Positions 1 through 7,411 of a stretch of DNA of 16,418 nt are shown one piece after another (the stretch's first letter is position 1; the number at the start of each line of letters is the position of its first letter). Under the pieces are notes generated by a model. It made no database searches. It saw only the letters and a list, made by a program, of their open reading frames with translations, and was not told where the DNA came from. Both the position numbers and the translations under genes were made by a program. Source of the stretch: JAVBOJ01 sp031550755 (lineage in GTDB: Bacteria > Bacillota > Clostridia > Oscillospirales > UBA929); contig JAVBOJ010000090.1 in NCBI GenBank assembly GCA_031550755.1, positions 1 to 16,418 of the forward strand, written 5' to 3'.

Positions 1-10
1 CATCATGGAA

Positions 11-51
11 ACAACACCTCCCGTCCGTGTATGGTAAACGGGAGGTGTTGT
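11..51 (+). promoter_or_regulatory. Perfect 14-bp hairpin masking the ribosome site of the first gene
   Basis: Bases 11-24 and 38-51 are exact reverse complements, giving a 14-bp stem around a 13-base loop. The right arm holds the GGGAGG Shine-Dalgarno, whose GGAGG (41-45) lies 8 bases before the ATG at 54. In RNA the stem would hide the ribosome site. No U-run follows the right arm, so it is not a normal intrinsic terminator on the plus strand. All three plus-strand frames are open from the window edge and stop at 37, 53 or 57, so an upstream gene could end here. A ribosome reading such a gene could melt the stem, which would couple translation of the two genes. The structure is seen; its function is inferred. 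Confidence 0.7.
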
Positions 52-53
52 AG

Positions 54-1043
54 ATGAACATGAAAAATTGGTTGACCGAGCTTCTTGACCGGCGCGGCGT
101 CGCGCTGCCGGTCCTCAGCTTTCCCGGCGCGCCGCTGATGAGGATTTCCATCCGCGAACTCGTCCAAAGCGCCGCGTTGCAGTCCGATTGTATGGCGGCG
201 GTCGCAGCGCGCTGGCCCATGCCGGCCTCGGTGAGCCTGATGGATCTGTCGGTCGAGGCCGAAGCCTTCGGCGCCGGCGTCCGTTTTTCCGACGACGAGG
301 TGCCCACCGTGACAGGACGTCTGCTCGACGGCGCCGAGGCGGTGGACGCGCTGGCCGTACCGCCGGTGGGCGCGGGGCGCACCGGCGTATATATCGACGC
401 CATCCGGCAGGCCAAACAGCGCATCACCGACCGTCCCATCCTGGCCGGCATGATCGGCCCGTTTTCGCTGGCGGGACGGCTGTACGACATGACCGAAATC
501 ATGGTGGACTGCCTGATCGAGCCCGACGGCATCCACGCGCTGCTGGAAAAAACGACGGCGTTTTTGATCGATTACGCCAAAGCCTTCCAGGCGGCGGGCG
601 CGGACGGGCTGCTGCTGGCCGAGCCTGCGGCGGGGCTGCTCTCCCCCGACCTCGGCGCGGAATTTTCCGTGCCCTATGTGCGCCGCATCGCCGAAGCGGT
701 GCGGGATGACGATTTTCTTTTCTTCTACCACAACTGCGGGCCGTACACGGTGGCGCAGATCGATTCAATCCTCACCGTCGGCGCGTCGGTTTATCATTTC
801 GGCAATGCCGTCGATCTGGCGGAGATGCGAAAACACATCCCAGACACGGCGGTATTTTCCGGTAATATCGCCCCGGCGGAGGTGCTGCGCCACGGCACAC
901 CCGAGACGGTAACCGAGGCGGTGCGGGCGCTGCGCGGCAAGCTGGACGGCTGCCCGAACTTTTTGCTCTCGTCGGGCTGTGATATCCCGCCGCTGACGCC
1001 GCCGGAAAACATCGACGCGTTTTTCGCGGCGGCAACGATATAA
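54..1043 (+). CDS. Uroporphyrinogen-decarboxylase-family protein, MtaA/MtbA-like methylcobalamin:thiol methyltransferase
   Basis: This 329-residue protein has the UroD/MtaA (alpha/beta)8-barrel pattern. Near the C-terminus it carries H226-x-C228 and C309 in a SGCDIPP context. This is the His-x-Cys...Cys zinc-binding set of MtaA/MtbA/CmuA methyltransferases, which true UroD lacks. Those enzymes move a methyl group from a methylated corrinoid protein to a zinc-bound thiol. In bacteria without coenzyme M the acceptor is often unknown. The GPFSLAGRLYDMTEIMVD segment (about residues 135-152) and the HFGNAVDLAEMRK segment (about 244-256) fit the family. The ATG at 54 is chosen because GGAGG lies 8 bases upstream; the ATG at 60 would be 14 away. 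No corrinoid protein or substrate methyltransferase follows; an upstream partner may lie outside the window. It ends before a shared terminator facing pfkA. Family confidence is high, acceptor unknown. Confidence 0.85.
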   Translation: MNMKNWLTELLDRRGVALPVLSFPGAPLMRISIRELVQSAALQSDCMAAVAARWPMPASVSLMDLSVEAEAFGAGVRFSDDEVPTVTGRLLDGAEAVDALAVPPVGAGRTGVYIDAIRQAKQRITDRPILAGMIGPFSLAGRLYDMTEIMVDCLIEPDGIHALLEKTTAFLIDYAKAFQAAGADGLLLAEPAAGLLSPDLGAEFSVPYVRRIAEAVRDDDFLFFYHNCGPYTVAQIDSILTVGASVYHFGNAVDLAEMRKHIPDTAVFSGNIAPAEVLRHGTPETVTEAVRALRGKLDGCPNFLLSSGCDIPPLTPPENIDAFFAAATI

Positions 1044-1056
1044 AGGTGAAAAAACA

Positions 1057-1088
1057 GGACAGAGCGGGGGTTTGCCCCCGCTCTGTCC
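1057..1088. terminator. Bidirectional intrinsic terminator between the methyltransferase gene and pfkA
   Basis: A perfect 14-bp GC-rich stem (1057-1070 with 1075-1088) closes a TTTG loop. Read on the minus strand it is followed by TGTTTTTT, a good U-run, so it should end the pfkA transcript about 50 bases after the stop codon. On the plus strand only TT follows the stem, but it lies 13 bases after the methyltransferase stop codon and may serve both converging genes. Confidence 0.9.
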
Positions 1089-1135
1089 TTACATTCAATT
1101 CCGTTCACACTACATCTTGCAGCGAGCACGGTTCC

Positions 1136-2113
1136 TCAAAACTTTGTCAGCATCACCGACGTGTGGTACATCGACTCCTGCAAGCCGCGCTTCATTTCCA
1201 GCGCCTCATTGATGTCGAAGTCACACATCTCGCCGTTTTGAATACACACCACACGGTTGCTTTTGCCGTCGCGCAACGCCTCGACGGCGCACAACCCCAT
1301 GCGCGAGGCGGTGACGCGGTCGCGCGCGGTCGGGCTGCCGCCGCGCTGGACATGCCCCAATATGGTCACGCGCGGGTCCAGCCCGGTCTGTTCCTTGATG
1401 TTCTGGGCGACATCGATGGCGCGGGCGGCACCTTCGGCCACAATGATGATAAAGTTGTTGCGGCCGCGGATGCGCCCTTCGCGGATGGGTTCGGCCACAT
1501 CCCGCTCAAAATCGGTCTCTTTTTCCGGAACCAGCACGGCGGTCGCGCCGCAGGCGATGCCCACATACATGGCTAGATGCCCGGCGTGACGCCCCATCAC
1601 CTCGACCACCGAGCAGCGCTCATGCGACTGCATGGTGTCTCGCAGACGGTCGATGGCTTCGATGGCGGTGTTGCAGGCGGTGTCAAACCCGATGGAATAA
1701 TGCGTGCAGGCCACGTCGTTGTCAATGGTGGCGGGCACGCCGATGGTGGCAATCCCTTGCGCGGCCAAGTCCCGCGCACCGCGGAACGTACCGTCGCCGC
1801 CGATGGCGATGACGCCCTGGATCCCCAGATACCGGCAGGTATCGGCGGCTTTTTTCTGCCCCTCGGGCGTCAGAAATTCCGGGCAGCGGGCGGTATACAG
1901 CATGGTGCCGCCCAGCGAAATGATGCCGTTGACGCTCTTGCCGCCGAGCTCCTCCACATCGCCGTTGATGAGGCCGTTGTATCCCCGGCGAATGCCGAGG
2001 CACTGGATACCGTACTGCGAAGCCGAGCGAGCCACCGAGCGGATCACGGCGTTCATGCCGGGGGCGTCGCCGCCGCTGGTAAGTACTCCAATGCGCGTCA
2101 CTTTTTGATCCAT
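1136..2113 (-). CDS. pfkA: 6-phosphofructokinase
   Basis: This 325-residue cytosolic enzyme phosphorylates fructose 6-phosphate, the committed step of glycolysis. The usual bacterial PfkA length is about 320. Visible motifs are the N-terminal LTSGGDAPGMNA (residues 11-22), GGDGTFRGA (105-113), the catalytic TIDND (129-133), EVMGRHAGHLA and HVQRGGSPTARDR. Gly108, matching E. coli Gly104, indicates an ATP rather than a pyrophosphate donor. Ala128 sits where ATP enzymes usually have Gly124 and PPi enzymes Lys, which is unusual. The start is ATG at 2113 with GGAGG 7 bases upstream; a frame extension of nine residues lies before it and contains the ribosome site, so it is rejected. It lies 72 bases downstream of nrdR on the same strand and may be co-transcribed with it. 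Confidence 0.96.
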   Translation of the reverse strand: MDQKVTRIGVLTSGGDAPGMNAVIRSVARSASQYGIQCLGIRRGYNGLINGDVEELGGKSVNGIISLGGTMLYTARCPEFLTPEGQKKAADTCRYLGIQGVIAIGGDGTFRGARDLAAQGIATIGVPATIDNDVACTHYSIGFDTACNTAIEAIDRLRDTMQSHERCSVVEVMGRHAGHLAMYVGIACGATAVLVPEKETDFERDVAEPIREGRIRGRNNFIIIVAEGAARAIDVAQNIKEQTGLDPRVTILGHVQRGGSPTARDRVTASRMGLCAVEALRDGKSNRVVCIQNGEMCDFDINEALEMKRGLQESMYHTSVMLTKF

Positions 2114-2185
2114 TGTAATTCCTCCAAAAAATGAAAACAATCCCTCTATATATCGTTGGAAAAAGGCAGAGAGTTTATACCGGAC

Positions 2186-2641
2186 TTACTGGTCAACCAA
2201 TAATTTATTGACCTCAGCCATGAAAGTCTTGATATCGGCAAACTGGCGGTAGACCGACGCAAACCGCACATAGGCCACCTCGTCCAGCTTTTTCAGGCGT
2301 TCCATCACGAGCTCGCCGATCTGCTGGGAGGTCACCTCGCGGGCGAGCTGATTGTACAGCCCCTGCTCGATCTCGGTGGCCACATTTTCCATCTGGCTGA
2401 GGCTGACCGGGCGTTTTTCGCAGGCGCGCAGCAACCCCGCGAGCAGCTTGTTGCGGTCGAAGGTCTGACGCGAGCCGTCTTTTTTGATGACGACCAGCGG
2501 CAGGCTCTCGATGGTCTCGTAGGTGGTAAACCGCTTGAGGCACTGCTGACACTCCCGCCGCCGGCGGATGCTGCCGCCCTCGTCGGTTGGCCGGGAATCC
2601 ACCACCCGGCTCTCGGCAAAGTTGCAAAAGGGACATTTCAT
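2186..2641 (-). CDS. nrdR: Transcriptional repressor NrdR
   Basis: This 151-residue zinc-ribbon/ATP-cone repressor controls ribonucleotide reductase genes by sensing ATP and dATP. The zinc ribbon is C3-P-F-C6 with C31-Q-Q-C34. The arginine-rich segment SIRRRRECQQC between them is typical of the family. The ATP-cone begins about residue 48 with LPLVVIKKDGSRQTFDRNKL. Length matches the family (about 150). The start at 2641 is set by the invariant MKCPFC N-terminus; the open frame runs upstream but crosses the promoter. The ribosome site, GGGCGGGA, is not a standard GGAGG. No ribonucleotide reductase gene is in the window. I saw no convincing NrdR box pair at its own promoter, so self-repression is not supported here. 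Confidence 0.96.
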   Translation of the reverse strand: MKCPFCNFAESRVVDSRPTDEGGSIRRRRECQQCLKRFTTYETIESLPLVVIKKDGSRQTFDRNKLLAGLLRACEKRPVSLSQMENVATEIEQGLYNQLAREVTSQQIGELVMERLKKLDEVAYVRFASVYRQFADIKTFMAEVNKLLVDQ

Positions 2642-2672
2642 ACAGGATCCCGCCCTTTCCCTTTTTTTTGTC

Positions 2673-2701
2673 AGTATATCACAACCGCAAACAGGATACA
2701 A
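2673..2701 (-). promoter_or_regulatory. Extended -10 promoter for nrdR
   Basis: On the minus strand an extended -10, TG-A-TATACT (TATACT at 2678-2673), stands 17 bases after TTGTAT (2701-2696). The -35 is weak, but the TGn extension compensates in sigma-A promoters. The predicted RNA start near 2666 gives a leader of about 25 bases before the nrdR ATG at 2641. Confidence 0.6.
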
Positions 2702-2706
2702 GACAA

Positions 2707-2736
2707 TTGACTTTGAGACATTTTTTGTGATATTAT
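2707..2736 (+). promoter_or_regulatory. Sigma-A promoter for the SIS-domain gene
   Basis: TTGACT (2707-2712), an 18-base spacer and TATTAT (2731-2736) with a TGn extension at 2728-2730 form a good sigma-A promoter. The predicted start near 2743 leaves about 30 bases before the ATG at 2773. It is divergent from the nrdR promoter, and both -10 elements lie in a perfect 9-base inverted repeat (2676-2684 and 2725-2733). Confidence 0.75.
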
Positions 2737-2772
2737 AAGAAAATAACCAGATGTTTTTCACGGAGGTGTCCC

Positions 2773-3813
2773 ATGTCCAAAACCCAACAGGAGATTTTCA
2801 GCCAACATATCTCCCTGCGTCAGACCTATGCCTTTCTGGAAGGGTCGGCTGTGGACATCAAGGATTTTTTCGCCATGGCGGGTTTTTACAGCGTCACCTT
2901 TACCGGCTGCGGCGCGTCGTATGCGCTGTGCCGGTCGGCCGAGCTCAGCCTCAAGGTGCGCGGGGGACTGACCACCATGTCCTATCCCGCCGGCGATCTG
3001 ATGATGAACATGCCCTATTATCACGACATGCTCAACGGGTCGCTGATGATCGCGCCGTCGCGCTCCGGCTCCACAATCGAACTGGTCGAGGCGCTGGAAT
3101 CGGCCCGCGAGGAGGCCGGCGCGCTGGTGATGGGGCTGACCGCCACGCCGGGCTCTCCCTTGTCGCGCATCGCCCATCTCGCCCTCGAAATGCCTTGGAT
3201 TCTCGACGAGGGCGCCTGCGGCACCCGCTCTGTATCCAACTTTTACGCCGCCAATCTGTACAACATCGGCCTATTGGCCGGCGATAACAAACTATTAGAA
3301 GAGATCCATCAGGCCACCGACAATCAGGAGGCGTTTATTGAGCGCTACTCCGCCGAGCTCGAGGGCATCGGCATGAGCGGGACTTGGGACAACATCATCG
3401 TGCTGGCCGACGCCGAACTGGCCGGCGTGTCCGAGGCCGGCTCCATCGCCATCGAGCGCATGGCGCGCATCGCTTCCCACCACTGCCACATCCTCAACAT
3501 GCGCCACGACAAGATTTTGATGGTCACGCCGCGCACGCTGGTCATCGCCGCCGTGTCGCCGCTGGACAACAAATACCAACGCGTTTTGTTTGACCATCTG
3601 CGCGCCCGTGGGGCGCAAATCCTCACCATCTCCAGCCATGACGAGGCGGTGTTCGCCTGCGATCTCAACATCATGGTGCCCGATTACACCAACTACGCCG
3701 TGCGCGGCATCCCGGTGTTGTTTGTGCTGCAAGCGATTGCCTACTTCCGGGCGCTGGCAGACGGGAAGCATCCGGACGCGGACGGCGAGGCGCTGGTATG
3801 GGAGAAGCTGTAA
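2773..3813 (+). CDS. Two-SIS-domain protein, probable phosphosugar isomerase or deaminase (GlmS isomerase-domain/FrlB/AgaS type)
   Basis: The 346-residue protein has two SIS (sugar isomerase) domains and no N-terminal glutaminase domain, so it is not full GlmS. The first SIS domain carries TGCGASY (residues 44-50) and SRSGST (96-101), the phosphosugar-binding loops. The second begins around residue 200. The segment EAGSIAIERMARI resembles the GlmS stretch with its catalytic glutamate, and E228 is the likely equivalent. Proteins of this shape isomerise or deaminate amino-sugar phosphates, or deglycate fructosamine phosphates. The substrate cannot be told from sequence. GGAGG lies 6 bases before the ATG. 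It is a one-gene unit with its own promoter and a terminator hairpin after it, and no sugar transporter or kinase nearby gives a clue. Confidence 0.85.
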   Translation: MSKTQQEIFSQHISLRQTYAFLEGSAVDIKDFFAMAGFYSVTFTGCGASYALCRSAELSLKVRGGLTTMSYPAGDLMMNMPYYHDMLNGSLMIAPSRSGSTIELVEALESAREEAGALVMGLTATPGSPLSRIAHLALEMPWILDEGACGTRSVSNFYAANLYNIGLLAGDNKLLEEIHQATDNQEAFIERYSAELEGIGMSGTWDNIIVLADAELAGVSEAGSIAIERMARIASHHCHILNMRHDKILMVTPRTLVIAAVSPLDNKYQRVLFDHLRARGAQILTISSHDEAVFACDLNIMVPDYTNYAVRGIPVLFVLQAIAYFRALADGKHPDADGEALVWEKL

Positions 3814-3821
3814 AAAGAGAA

Positions 3822-3840
3822 GCGCGGCCAACGGCCGCGC
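3822..3840. terminator. Short hairpin between the converging SIS gene and recG
   Basis: GCGCGGCC (3822-3829) pairs with GGCCGCGC (3833-3840) around AAC. It lies 8 bases after the SIS stop codon and 5 bases beyond the recG stop codon. Read on the minus strand it is followed by TTCTCTTTTT, a fair U-run; on the plus strand by the weaker CCTGTTTA. It probably ends both transcripts. Confidence 0.7.
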
Positions 3841-3845
3841 CCTGT

Positions 3846-5894
3846 TTATCCGCCCTCATGGAATCCCGCCTCCATCAGCCGCTCCACCTCCCGGCGCAGA
3901 CCGGGATAGGCCGTCAGCTGCGGGTCTTCTTTTAAAATCTCCCGCGCGGCCTCGTGTGCCATGGGCAGCACCTGCGCGTCGGTCGATAAATCGGCGATTT
4001 TGAGCTGCGGCAGACCATGCTGCCGCGAGCCGAAAAAATCACCCGGCCCGCGCAGCGCCAGATCCCGCCGGGCAATCTCAAAGCCGTCGTTTGTCTCCCG
4101 CATGGCCGACAGCCGGGTCAGCGTCGGCTCGGCCCTGGAGCCGGAAAACAGCACGCAGTAGCTTTTGTGCGCCCCGCGCCCCACCCGCCCGCGCAGCTGG
4201 TGCAGCTGCGACAGTCCGAAACGCTCGGCGTTTTCCACCACCATCAGACAGGCGTTGGGCACGTTGACCCCCACCTCGATGACGGTGGTCGCCACCAGAA
4301 TATCCAGTTCTCCGGCGGCGAAGGCGCGCATGACCGCCTCCTTGGCCTTGGCCTTCATGCGTCCGTGCACCATGCCCACCCGCAGATCGGGGAATATCTT
4401 CTCCCGCAGATTTTTCGTGTATTTTTCCGCCGCGTGGAGGTCGCTCTCCCCTTCCTCCACCAGCGGACAGACGATATAGACCTGCCGCCCTTCAATCACA
4501 AGCCGCCGCGTGAATTTTACAATCCGTGGGCGCATCTCCTCATCCACCACAAAGGTGTCCACCGGCTGGCGTCCGGGCGGCAGCTCGTCGATGAGCGACA
4601 CGTCCAGATCGCCGTGGACAATGAGCGCCAAGGTGCGCGGGATGGGGGTGGCCGACATGACCAGCATGTGGGGATTTTGCCCCTTGGCCGACAGAGATGC
4701 CCTCTGCGCCACGCCGAAGCGGTGTTGCTCATCCGAAATGGTCAGCCCCAGCCGGGCGAAAACCACCTCCTCGGACAGCAGCGCATGGGTGCCGATGGCG
4801 ACATCGACCGTTCCAACGGCCAGCGCCTGACGGGCGCTTTTTTTCGTTTTGGCGGTCATACCGCCGGTCAGCAGCAGCGGCCGGACGCCCAGCGTCTCAA
4901 ACAGCGGCGCCAGCGACTGCACATGCTGCTCGGCCAAAATCTCGGTGGGCGCCATCAGGGCGGTCTGATAGCCCGACCGCGCCGCGCAAACGGCGCAGGC
5001 CGCCGCCACCAGCGTCTTGCCCGAGCCAACGTCGCCCTGAACCAGCCGGTTCATGAGACGTCCCGACGTCATGTCGGCGACGGCGTCTTCTATGGCGCGT
5101 TTTTGCGCGCCGGTGGGCGCAAACGGCAGCGCCGCGTAAAAATCGGCCAGATCGGCTTGGGAAAAGACCGCGCCGGACAGCGCGGTGTTTTTTTGTTTCA
5201 GCCGGGAAAGCCCCAGCGACAACAGCAAAAGCTCCTCGAACACCAGCCGTTTGCGGGCGGCGTCGAGTGCCTCGAAGCTCTCGGGAAAATGAATCTGCTG
5301 ATAGGCAAAGCGGATGTACGCCAGTTGCCAGCGTGCGCGCAGCGGCTCGGGCAGAAGCTCGGCAAGCTCCGGCAGGCAAAGCTCCAGCGCCTGCCGCACC
5401 GCCGACACCATCAGCCCGCGCGACAGTCCCGCGCACAGCCGATAACGCGGCAAAATACAACCGGTCACCATGCCGGCGTTTCCCTCCGTCTCGAAGACGG
5501 GGTTGGTCATTTCAAACGGCGGGCCGGAGGCTTTGCCGTAAAAAATATAGGTTTCGCCCTGTTTCAGGGCGGTTTTGACGTACGGCGCGTTGAAAAAGGT
5601 CAGCGAAAACGCGCCGGTTTCGTCGGCGGCGCGGGTTTTAAACAGCTCCATGCCTTCCCGGATATAGGCGTGGCGCACCGGCTCGATGACCGTAGCCGAT
5701 ACGCAGCAGGACAGCTCCGGCTGTAAGGCCGACACGGGGCAGAGGTTGGTGCGGTCCTCATAATCGCGCGGAAAGTGGGACAACAAGTCGCGCAGTGTAA
5801 ACAGGCCCAGCTTGTGAAACAGCCCGGCCCGTTTTTCGCCGATTCCCTTTAAGTAGCGCAAATCGCGCTCAAACACCGATTCCATCGCTGTCAC
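3846..5894 (-). CDS. recG: ATP-dependent DNA helicase RecG
   Basis: This 682-residue branch-migrating helicase reverses stalled replication forks and processes recombination intermediates. The length is standard. The N-terminal segment with LKGIGEKRAGLFHKLG and FPRDYEDRT leads into the OB-fold wedge. The helicase core shows Walker A GDVGSGKT (K293), the Walker B DEQH box (388-391), MSATPIPRT (motif III) and LRGRVGRGAHKSYC (motif VI). The C-terminal region follows with ALRGPGDFFGSRQHGLP. The longest start is GTG at 5894, whose G-T-G-A overlaps the kinase stop codon. ATG at 5885 is an equally possible start, three residues shorter; neither has a strong ribosome site, so translation is probably coupled to the kinase. 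It is the last gene of the lipoprotein-regulator-kinase operon. Confidence 0.97.
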   Translation of the reverse strand: MTAMESVFERDLRYLKGIGEKRAGLFHKLGLFTLRDLLSHFPRDYEDRTNLCPVSALQPELSCCVSATVIEPVRHAYIREGMELFKTRAADETGAFSLTFFNAPYVKTALKQGETYIFYGKASGPPFEMTNPVFETEGNAGMVTGCILPRYRLCAGLSRGLMVSAVRQALELCLPELAELLPEPLRARWQLAYIRFAYQQIHFPESFEALDAARKRLVFEELLLLSLGLSRLKQKNTALSGAVFSQADLADFYAALPFAPTGAQKRAIEDAVADMTSGRLMNRLVQGDVGSGKTLVAAACAVCAARSGYQTALMAPTEILAEQHVQSLAPLFETLGVRPLLLTGGMTAKTKKSARQALAVGTVDVAIGTHALLSEEVVFARLGLTISDEQHRFGVAQRASLSAKGQNPHMLVMSATPIPRTLALIVHGDLDVSLIDELPPGRQPVDTFVVDEEMRPRIVKFTRRLVIEGRQVYIVCPLVEEGESDLHAAEKYTKNLREKIFPDLRVGMVHGRMKAKAKEAVMRAFAAGELDILVATTVIEVGVNVPNACLMVVENAERFGLSQLHQLRGRVGRGAHKSYCVLFSGSRAEPTLTRLSAMRETNDGFEIARRDLALRGPGDFFGSRQHGLPQLKIADLSTDAQVLPMAHEAAREILKEDPQLTAYPGLRREVERLMEAGFHEGG

Positions 5895-7297
5895 GCCGTC
5901 AGATGCGCCGGCAGGCGGATGGTGACCGTCGTCCCGTCGCCGAGGGTGCTGTCGATATCCAAATGCCCGTCATGACGGCGGATGATTTCATCGCTGACGG
6001 CCAACCCGATGCCGCTGCCGCGCGACTTGGAGGCGCCCTTGTAAAATTTCAATTTTACGTGGGGCAGTTCGTCCGGCGCGATGCCGGGGCCGTGGTCGCG
6101 CACCCGCACGACCACCTGTCCGCCGTCCAAAAAGACGGACACCTCAATGCGTTTGCCCTCGCTGCCATGCTTGGCGGCATTGTCGAGAATGTTCAAAAAC
6201 ACCTGCCGCAGACGCGCGCGGTCGCCAATGACCGGCGGGATGTCCCCGTCGTCGTCATAGGTCAGCAAAATGCCGTCCCGCGCCAGAGTATCCATGTAAA
6301 GGAAAACCACTTCCTCCAACTCGGCACGCGGATCCATTTCCTCCATCTGGAAGGTCATGCGGCCGCTCTCCATGCGGGTGAAATCCAGCAGCTCCTCCAC
6401 CATTTTGGTCAACCGGTTGGCCTCCTTGAGCATGATGCGCACACCCTTTTTGACCTCGTCCACATCCCGCATATCGGCCGAGAGCAGGGTTTCCCCCCAG
6501 CCGGCGATGGCGGTCAGGGGCGTGCGCAGCTCGTGGGACACCGAGGAGATAAAGTCGCTTTTCATTTTCTCGGCCAGACTGATTTCCGCCGACATATTGT
6601 TGATGGTATCGGTCCGCTCGCCGATCTCGTCGTTGAATTTTTTCTCGATGCGCGCGCCGTAGCTGCCGCCGGCAATTTTTTTGGCGATCTCGGTAATTTC
6701 GCCGAGCGGCGTCACAATCGAGCGGATAAAAAACAGGTTGGACAGCACCACAAACATGGTGACCACCAAGCCGATGAGCAGCGCCGTGAGGGTGGACATG
6801 AGGATCTGCCGATCCACTCGCTGCAAGCTGGTGACATAGCGCATGACGCCGACGGTCTGATTGTTGCCGAACAAAAGCGGCGCCGACACCGACAGCACCC
6901 GTTCGCCCGACAACGGATCGACTCCGGTAAAGCTCTCCACCTGAGCCGATTTAAAGGCGGCGGCGATGTCCTCGGTCTGGGGCAGGATGCCGACCGGCAC
7001 CCCCATGGTGGACACCTCCACCCGGCCGGAAATGTTGATGAATTGCAGCTCCAGCTTGTCCCGGTCGGCGAATTCCTGCGCGAATTGTTCGGCGCTCCTA
7101 AAATACTCGCTGTAGCTATTGTTCGCATATCCGCTGAAGAAGTTGGCGGTGGCGCGGGCGCGGCTTTCCATACCGCTCTGGACATTGGAGGTATAGTAAT
7201 TCGCGGCGGCCATGGAATAGGCCGTCACCGCAATCAGTACGATCATTACCACCAGCCACAGGCTGCCCAACATCCAGCGTCGTTTTAAGCCGTGCAC
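5891..7297 (-). CDS. Membrane sensor histidine kinase
   Basis: The 468-residue protein has one membrane helix near residues 11-31, an extracytoplasmic region of about 135 residues, a second helix near 168-192, then HAMP (about 193-245). The dimerisation domain has H255 in SVSHELRTPL. The ATPase domain shows NILDNAAKH (N box), DHGPGI (G1), KFYKG (F box) and GSGIGLAVS (G2). All catalytic motifs are intact. The start is GTG at 7297 with AAAGGAGA ending 7 bases upstream. A 114-base gap (7298-7411) separates it from the regulator gene. I see no clear promoter or terminator in the gap, only the ribosome site. It should phosphorylate the neighbouring regulator. The sensing region matches no domain I can name, so the signal is unknown. 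Confidence 0.95.
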   Translation of the reverse strand: MHGLKRRWMLGSLWLVVMIVLIAVTAYSMAAANYYTSNVQSGMESRARATANFFSGYANNSYSEYFRSAEQFAQEFADRDKLELQFINISGRVEVSTMGVPVGILPQTEDIAAAFKSAQVESFTGVDPLSGERVLSVSAPLLFGNNQTVGVMRYVTSLQRVDRQILMSTLTALLIGLVVTMFVVLSNLFFIRSIVTPLGEITEIAKKIAGGSYGARIEKKFNDEIGERTDTINNMSAEISLAEKMKSDFISSVSHELRTPLTAIAGWGETLLSADMRDVDEVKKGVRIMLKEANRLTKMVEELLDFTRMESGRMTFQMEEMDPRAELEEVVFLYMDTLARDGILLTYDDDGDIPPVIGDRARLRQVFLNILDNAAKHGSEGKRIEVSVFLDGGQVVVRVRDHGPGIAPDELPHVKLKFYKGASKSRGSGIGLAVSDEIIRRHDGHLDIDSTLGDGTTVTIRLPAHLTA

Positions 7298-7411
7298 AAC
7301 GTTTCTCCTTTGCGTTTGATAATCGCGTGGTATTCCGCGCGGGTTGCGGTTGTTTGGGGGTTCGCTTCTATGTCACGCTCGCGCGACCCGGGCCGGCGAG
7401 ACGCTTCCGCC

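Noticed and set aside
1..57. Tail of an upstream gene before the first ATG
   Set aside because: All three plus-strand frames are open over only about 50 bases, so no single frame can be chosen. Kept as a possibility in the hairpin finding only.
54..1043. First gene as heme-pathway UroD (hemE)
   Set aside because: The His-x-Cys...Cys zinc set is present and the known heme UroD N-terminal motifs are absent, so MtaA-like is better supported.
2640..2760. NrdR-box self-regulation site upstream of nrdR
   Set aside because: The 9-base inverted repeat does not resemble the tandem ACACTATATATAGTGT-like NrdR boxes and is explained by two extended -10 elements.
4017..5726. Long open frame of 569 codons on the plus strand opposite recG
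   Set aside because: It is the antisense of a complete, motif-perfect recG. It has repetitive Arg/Gly/His/Gln-rich composition and no ribosome site, as expected for a shadow frame in GC-rich DNA.
5903..7288. Open frame of 461 codons opposite the histidine kinase
   Set aside because: Antisense shadow of the kinase. His/Gly/Gln-rich, no family resemblance.
7298..7411. Separate promoter or hairpin between response regulator and kinase
   Set aside because: Only weak CG-rich pairings and the kinase ribosome site were seen. Nothing reached promoter or terminator standard.
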